Below are positions 57,546 to 64,000 of a stretch of DNA of 64,000 nt, piece by piece. The position numbers were made by a program, and so were the translations under genes. The stretch is taken from positions 9,616,494 to 9,680,493 of the forward strand of contig OW121853.1 of the NCBI GenBank assembly GCA_933228895.1, written 5' to 3'. Positions within the stretch are counted from its first letter, which is position 1. The number at the start of each line of letters is the position of its first letter. Under the pieces are notes generated by a model. The model had not been told where the DNA came from, did no database searches, and was given only the letters and a program-made list of their open reading frames with translations. This DNA is from Platycnemis pennipes. Lineage: Eukaryota > Arthropoda > Insecta > Odonata > Platycnemididae.

Positions 57546-59424
57546 CGAGGACTGCGAGGACCTTACAGTGGTCGGCCTCCGATAGCAATATACACGTCAT
57601 CTCGTCTTTGATTTCAATGCTACCTGCTGATCTAATTTTTTTGAAACTGATATGTAATTGATCTTTGGAATTTATTTATCAATAGCAGGTGTTTGACAAT
57701 AAGTAATACGTTTCAAACAATAAACTTGGGAAAATTTCTCATCAAAAACTCAGATTAAGTATGTAGATATTTTCTGCGGGGTCCTTGCTGAGGATATTAT
57801 AGGAGTACGTCGGCATGACTACATTGTTCATTTGGAAACTGCATATTACTTAAAAGTCAGAGACAACCTGAAATCTTGTGAAGTCATCTTTGTGGCCAAT
57901 TTATCTGAGAACTTTTCTTTTCTGTACTAAGATTCGGCGCACCGGAATAACGGAGTAACTGCGAGGTACAGTACATTCTTTTGAATGCTGAAATGTGAAT
58001 ACGAACCATCTAGTAATACCTCAGTCTGGTTGTTATTTCAGACTGCATGAAGTATAACGTCAGTGCATTTTACACCTATCAAAGTAAGCTAACCCAAAGT
58101 GTAACAAGCGCACTCAACCTATTCAAAACATTTTACTCCCTCGACTGTGCGCTGACTCAATACAAGACCTCTGCAATATGTTGTAATTGTTGCATCGCCA
58201 GGATTTCGGAATCGATGCTGAACGTCATTTCTCTACCGCATCTCGAAGACTCAAGTGACGGACTTGTAGGTACACTGAAAAGATTAACTACACGTGTCAA
58301 TCTCCTTTTAAATTATAAGGAACAAATTGAGAGTCATGTTGAACTTGACATATGAACCAAAATGAGCGTGAAAGTAATGAACTACGAGTTAGTTACCGAT
58401 AAGAAAAACGAAGGGGGAAGAAAAAGAGGCTAGCGAGAAGATTCCGGGAGACCCCTGCCTTGGAGTATCCGTTACTACCGTTCCGCTATCCCACAATCCA
58501 AGACTTACAGTTAAAAAGCCGTTCCAGGCATCAGAAGGAACGAATATCCACTTTTGTGGTACAGATTTGAATAGTTTGAAGGGGACCAGAGGAGGATTTG
58601 AAGATCAAGTACGAAGTGAATGTATTCCCGATGCGAAATTATATACGTAAACATTATTTACCACGACTATTTACACATTTCAAATTATAGGTCTGTTATA
58701 GTAAGGGAAACACTTCACCTCTGGCCATCAAATCTACCAGAAAAGCAGTAGGACATCAGGAAAATGGAGATGAAAGTTATTTGCTCTTTCGATTTTCCTT
58801 GGATTTTTCCTGGGATAATAATTATTGTTATCATTTACACAATTCATATTATGCTGAAGAAGGGAATGGATAAGGCTCGGTAGCAAATATTGAGCATGAA
58901 TAAGATGCAGAATAATCTGTTGGCATTTTCTTATCTTACATTCTGGTACTGTTCAAGTAGACTAAAACAATGGTGCAAGAACAACATTAAGACTTGGGAA
59001 AGTGAATCGTATTTTCAGATGAGACAAATTTAATTTAATAAATAAAGAGAAACATAAAAAAATGTTTCAACACAGATAAATATAACGCACGAAACTAATT
59101 CCATTACCTCGCATCCTGATTTCAAAGACTTACGTCATTTATACATGTGAGATATTGTTGGGAAATTATTACAAACATTACGGTTACAAAGAGGTAAGCG
59201 AGTTAATTCACGAGAACGAAAGGAAAAGTAAGGGATGGAGGGTAAAGAAAAGGCCTGGAAGGCCATCATATTCGAAGAGAAACAAAATATAGGTTAAGTC
59301 GTGATAAGTAGCGCTCTGCCTTTCCCGTTGTTTGCCCTGAGAGTAAAATATGAATGGGTGATGGTGGGTGACTAATAAGTGCCACGGTTTCCTTGAAAAG
59401 AGAAGTGTGGAAGAGGCGTAGGCC
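57546..59424. other. AT-rich spacer between inverted repeat copies
   Basis: A 102-codon plus frame with a true ATG (58047-58355) follows an acceptor-like TTGTTATTTCAG by a few bases. It encodes a soluble-looking peptide with three clustered cysteines (CCNCC) and no recognised domain. It could be an exon of unknown origin or chance. No other feature was recognised. Confidence 0.25.
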
Positions 59425-60100
59425 GTAATGCATTATAGGGCGATGTTCAAAGCTGCGGGAAGGAAATGGCGAACGACACGGGAAAATGGAATTTAGGAGT
59501 GTGTATACGGTCGACTTTGGTGAGAAAAAGATGAAAGAGACAGTGTTCTGAGATCTGAAGTCGCCAGAGTACCGTACAGTCAACCGTGAGCCTGACGCAG
59601 CGGCCATTGGCGGGCGTTACACCTACACTAAAAATATTTTTCTTTCCTAAATGAAATAAAACCTCGTCAAACTTTTTTTAATCTGTAGAAGAAGGTTGTA
59701 TCTACAATATATAAAAAAATAAAAAAAAAGCCGAGAGCATAGAAACATCGTCAAAAGTCGATTTGAAAACTTAAAGTTGTAATAAACGTTATAAAAGTGT
59801 TTATATTTTATAATATTATCTATTATTATATTTGTCCAATTTACGGCATTTATGACAAGCTCTTTGGCACGTCTTTGACTTTAATAATCTTGGAGATGTA
59901 CCGTAAAATATGTAGTCATTTCTGTAAAATTCTAATTTAGGAACGATGCAATTTCTCGTAAACGGTTGTGTGTTTTGTACAGAGACTTTGGAGTTTTTGT
60001 TTCCCAATCAAATGATTACGTTTTGCAAAGTATGGTCAAGATCGGTTACCCTGGGGGTCTCTTTTGCCAATTTCCTGGTCGAATTGACGTGGAATGACCC
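59425..60100 (-). repeat. Unclassified repeat copy B, uninterrupted
   Basis: On the minus strand it runs from GGGTCATTCCACGTCAATTC (complement ending at 60100) to about 59425, about 676 bp. It matches copy A left plus right parts with the R4-like element removed. Where copy A is interrupted, this copy reads AATATAATAATAGATAATATTATAA, an intact AT-rich target. The class is unknown: no terminal repeat is visible and no protein motif is recognised. Confidence 0.8.
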
Positions 60101-63100
60101 AGCTCTAGTAACAGATTCAGAAAAAGAACACCACAGTTCCTTGCATAGTGGCTAAATAAAATCTTACAGTTGTGACTTGTCACCCTTTGCGATAATTTAT
60201 TTTTTCTTCGTGGAAAAATGATTCCTTGAAGCCCCACGCCATCTAATTAGTGTCATTTTTATGCTCCATAGCTAAAGGCGAATGAGACATAGCTTCTATA
60301 GGCCCTCCAATGAACTTATTTGGGATCTTGAATTCCAGTTAACATCAACACAACAACTTTCGCAATGCCACAGGTCCGTGATTTGATTTTATTTGAAGAA
60401 TATGTAATTCCACTGTTTCTCTTTTTTCATCTGAGAAAGAGTTTGTGAAGTCATTATCGGCCAACAATCGTACGAATGGTTTGACGCAACTTGCATTTCG
60501 ACTTTCTTCTTTCCTCGACTATTAATAAAAAATATATGATTCTTTTATTAAGTATTTTCTGCAACTTGCTTTGGAAAGATCATATTAGTCCTTTCTTTAT
60601 AAGTATTCCCTTCATATTTCCCTGGATTTTTGGAATTATTCGACCTCCATGTCTCAATATTTGACACAATCTTTTCCCATATTTTTTCAAAAATTTCATA
60701 AGATTTCTCTTCTTAAATTCTTCTCAGAACTTATTTATTTGCCGTTGGGTTTATCAATTCTATTTGCATCCTTATTTTTACAGTAACCATTTTTCAATTG
60801 TTTCCAGCCTTGATTTCTCTGCTGCTGTTAACTTTCATGATTCACTGGACGACTCACCTAGGCTTGATCATGATCCTTACTATTAAAAACCTTTCATTGT
60901 ACTGCAGGAAACGCTTCATATTCATTCCGGCATTCTTCCTGAGCATTATGCCCACTCCCTTCTTCAATATGCTCTGAGCATAATCATATAGCTTTCTCTC
61001 GTAAACTATTCTTCTTCAAGCCACTTCATTTTACAGATACCTTGAACGTGGAATTCAATCCATCAAATTTCTTTTATCATGCACTTCAATCTTCCGTGGA
61101 TAAGAAATCATCCATTTCCCAGTTTATAGTAAGAACGAAGAAGTGTGAATAGAGTAATTCAATGACAATGAACTTGTGATAAATAAAATCAGATACATGT
61201 AAGTGACTCCTAATCGTTACAATTTAGTGTGACTAGGTGACGTACTAGTATTTGCTAATATACTTTGTTTCTAAATATATCAAACGTCAGTCGTCGGGTG
61301 AAATGTTTTGTAAAATCCATTTCGAAAATACCTTTACTTCGTTCAACCATTCTGAACTTGCTAACTACCGTTGCTTCTAGTGCGATAAAATGCTCGAATT
61401 ATTCCGTTGACGTAAGCATACAAATAAACATTCTTAGAGAGAGCGTGTGACTGAACAATAGCTAGGAAGATGGTTTGGATCTAGAATACGATCACTGAAA
61501 TCCAATTTGTGTCTATATTATAAATCCAATATCTTGCATAATCACCGTTTTGTTATTTTATCTTCCGATAAGGCATATCGCCACAGCGAAGAGAATAAGA
61601 TGGCGCAAAAGGATTAGATTTCTTTAATAGTTAACATCTTTCTCTCATAGAAACGTATGGGTTGTTTCCTAGGGTCCAATTTTTTACATTCTTTGAAACC
61701 CGGGCCCGTAATCACCGGGAAAAAGTTATGAATATTGTGCAATATACAGAGAAAGTGATACAAATTTTAACCTTATTTTCAAGGAAACTCATTGGAAGAA
61801 AGTGATGCAGTGTCAGACTGCTGCATACAAAATTTATTCAGTAGAGTCCGTCGCGTTACGCAGGTCTGCTGCTTGCCCTCCTAAAAACCTCGTCGAACTT
61901 GAAGCAGCTAAAAACTGAACGATTCTCTTCTTTTGAGTTCGAACTCAAACGATGAGAATTCATTTGAGCAGCACATGGCTCATCAACGAGTTGGAGAATA
62001 TGGCATATATTTTCAGGCCATACTCGGCCGGTTTTATTTCCATGCTCAGTTAATTGCAGCAGTCACAAAAGCCACCAAGAGTCCTAATCAGTGTCAATTT
62101 CACCAACATATTAGGCTTTTTGTCAATTGACTACGTAGTTCAATTGACCGCTCTAAACGGAATACAATTGTCAATTACCGACAGCTCTAAACGGGTCGTA
62201 AGGTACCTCAACAAAAATTGCATTCTACGTGCACTAGATATCGCCTGCAACATCGTCAGTCCTGTCTCATTTTCAGTAAAAATAACTCCGGAAAATCAGC
62301 TTGGTTTCCAGTTTGCACGACAGTCAATAACAATGCCCTGAATGTTCCTTTCATTTTCAGACCTGTGAGAAATTTTACACTCTGACCTGATCAGGATAGC
62401 CAGACGACTCATAAATACTGATTTATAAATTTATTGGTGTACATGATAATTTCATCTATAACTTTCAAAGAAATATTTTGGATGATACATTCGAGCCTCG
62501 TTTCCTAAATCCTGTCTTGGCCCTTGGATCTAGAATGTTTTCACAGTGTTTTTTGGCTCAGTCTTCATTGTTTTTTAAGGTAGTTTATTTGTAAAATTGT
62601 ATCATTACTCCTTTCAAAGAAAAATAATAAACCTCTCATCTTCTGCCCTCCTTGCATCTCGTCAGTCTCATTGTGTTCCAGATTGTTTATAGCGTCATGT
62701 AACTCCTCCTCAAGTCACTGCTGTGTTTATGTACTTGAATAACTTCAGGTTAAAAATAGGCATTATTTGGATTTCCAATATGCTTCTTCTATGTTTCTTA
62801 TCCTATTTTTTTCTAATTCAAAGTCAATCTCAATTAGAAGTCAACGAATACCCTCAAGATTGGTGAGACATGTTCTGATAACCTATTTTTCCTCAATATT
62901 ACCACCCAAATATTTATTTCTTTAACATAGAAGTATATACAGGGATCACTTGCAGGTGAACGAAAAAATTGAATGTTGGCTGCATGTATGAAAAACCTGA
63001 AATTATACTCCGTTACAATTAGATACGATGGCCGACGAAAACAAATATCGTTCCTGAGTGTGGGGCGGTAACCTGTCAACCGTTACCACTTGCGAAATTT

Positions 63101-64000
63101 TGACGTAAGTAAGAACGAGAGACTAGCAAAACTAACAAGAAGTACTCTATAATTAATTGCCATAGTGTATAGTTACACAATTGACGCCCCTTCCATCCTC
63201 TTGCAAACCCCCTGGAAAATGCTCGCAAGGTTTTCTTATTGTAACGTTTACCTACCGTTCGCACGTCTAGATGAAGTTTAAAAAGTTACTAAAATTTTAC
63301 TTCCCATGATAAAATGTTTTGACCTTTATAAAATCTGGGCCATTAGAGACAACATGCCCAAAATCAGAGAACATATGTCATATTTTTCTTCAAGATATGA
63401 ACACAGTACCATGCATATATAGGCAGTTGGCTTATATGGTATGAATGATATGCATGCAATAGGTCTATCAGCGACGTAAATTCTTTAAACAATTATAAAT
63501 CTTCTTCTCCAAGTGTAATACTAACTCTTCTTATGATTACTGTGTGCCACTTGCATCATCAAATCTCTCTTTATTGTAAGTTCATCTTCGTTTGTATCAC
63601 CACACTACGTAATAGTTATTCCCTTGTTTTTATTTATTGTGATTATTTTTCTAGGAGAATCATTTTACGCATGCCTTGCACATAATTTTCCTCGTCCTAC
63701 ATATCTTACAATAAGCCATTAAGCGTCTTGGAAAATTTCCAATTCTGACACTAACGGTAAACAGATGCATAGATAACAGATAAGATAGATGCTCGGTCAC
63801 ACGCAAATCCATCTGGCCTTGTGAAATCTCCTCCTATTGCTCCAATTTACTTGTATTCCTGCATTAAACACACCCCACGCTTCTAAAAATCTCATCAGTG
63901 GCATGTACATAAAATAGCAGCAATTACAATGAACAAACCTTGAATAATTTTCTCTTATAATTACCAACCCATTGGCCACTCTCTTAACCTTTTCCCAACA
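60101..64000. other. AT-rich stretch, nothing recognised
   Basis: Frames are short and stop-rich on both strands. A CAGTGTCAATTTCACCAAC phrase at 62092-62110 looks like a recurrent arthropod repeat end to me, but no element borders could be drawn. No RNA gene or coding motif was recognised. Confidence 0.3.

Noticed and set aside
59266..59607. 113-codon minus frame overlapping repeat copy B
   Set aside because: Not preserved in the matching part of copy A, and it runs past the repeat edge at 59425; no domain.

Overview
The window is eukaryotic, AT-rich, gene-poor DNA, most likely from an arthropod and probably an insect. This rests on the mix of transposon families: RTE-like and R4/Dong-like non-LTR elements, a SETMAR-type mariner, tRNA-derived SINEs, and Penelope-type terminal motifs. 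Overall composition and short, stop-interrupted frames agree. I found no bacterial operon, no rRNA or functional tRNA gene, no CRISPR array and no host gene I can name. The window is probably intergenic or inside a very large intron.

Layout. 0-31.6 kb: single-copy-looking AT-rich sequence carrying six GC-rich islands (about 1.3, 5.5-6.4, 10.5-11.1, 13.6-14.3, 23.7-24.6 and 26.5-27.2 kb), several with long purine or pyrimidine strand-asymmetric blocks. Between them lie fragments of one RTE-like family (1-220, perhaps 3.1 kb, 17.4-18.96, 28.4-29.5, 31.2-31.6 kb), a Penelope-type terminal motif (8.76 kb), a 541-bp foldback element (20.2-20.8 kb) and a decayed pseudogene of an uncharacterised protein (30.2-30.7 kb). 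31.6-37.1 kb: a 5.5-kb element with perfect terminal inverted repeats and subterminal arrays of a CTACGGAA-type word. It holds a possible two-exon mini-gene near its right end, and I cannot assign it to a superfamily. 39.5-45.7 kb: a mariner with TA flanks and an excised catalytic core, a non-LTR C-terminus, two more RTE-like copies and two SINEs. 46.6 kb: a 72-bp perfect palindrome. 47.0-49.4 kb: two more GC-rich islands.

52.0-60.1 kb is a nested stack. A non-LTR reverse transcriptase relic is cut inside its catalytic FADD box by an unclassified repeat of about 0.67 kb (copy A). That repeat is split by a nearly full-length R4/Dong-like element of about 3.8 kb in a TAA-rich run. A second, uninterrupted copy (B) lies about 2 kb beyond in inverted orientation and serves as an internal record of the empty site.

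Every reverse transcriptase and transposase frame here is broken, so nothing looks autonomously mobile. The strongest candidates for undescribed biology are the 5.5-kb TIR element with its embedded mini-gene, the perfect palindrome, and a hammerhead-ribozyme-like motif seen at three places. Clade names rest on recognition of protein motifs, not on database searches.
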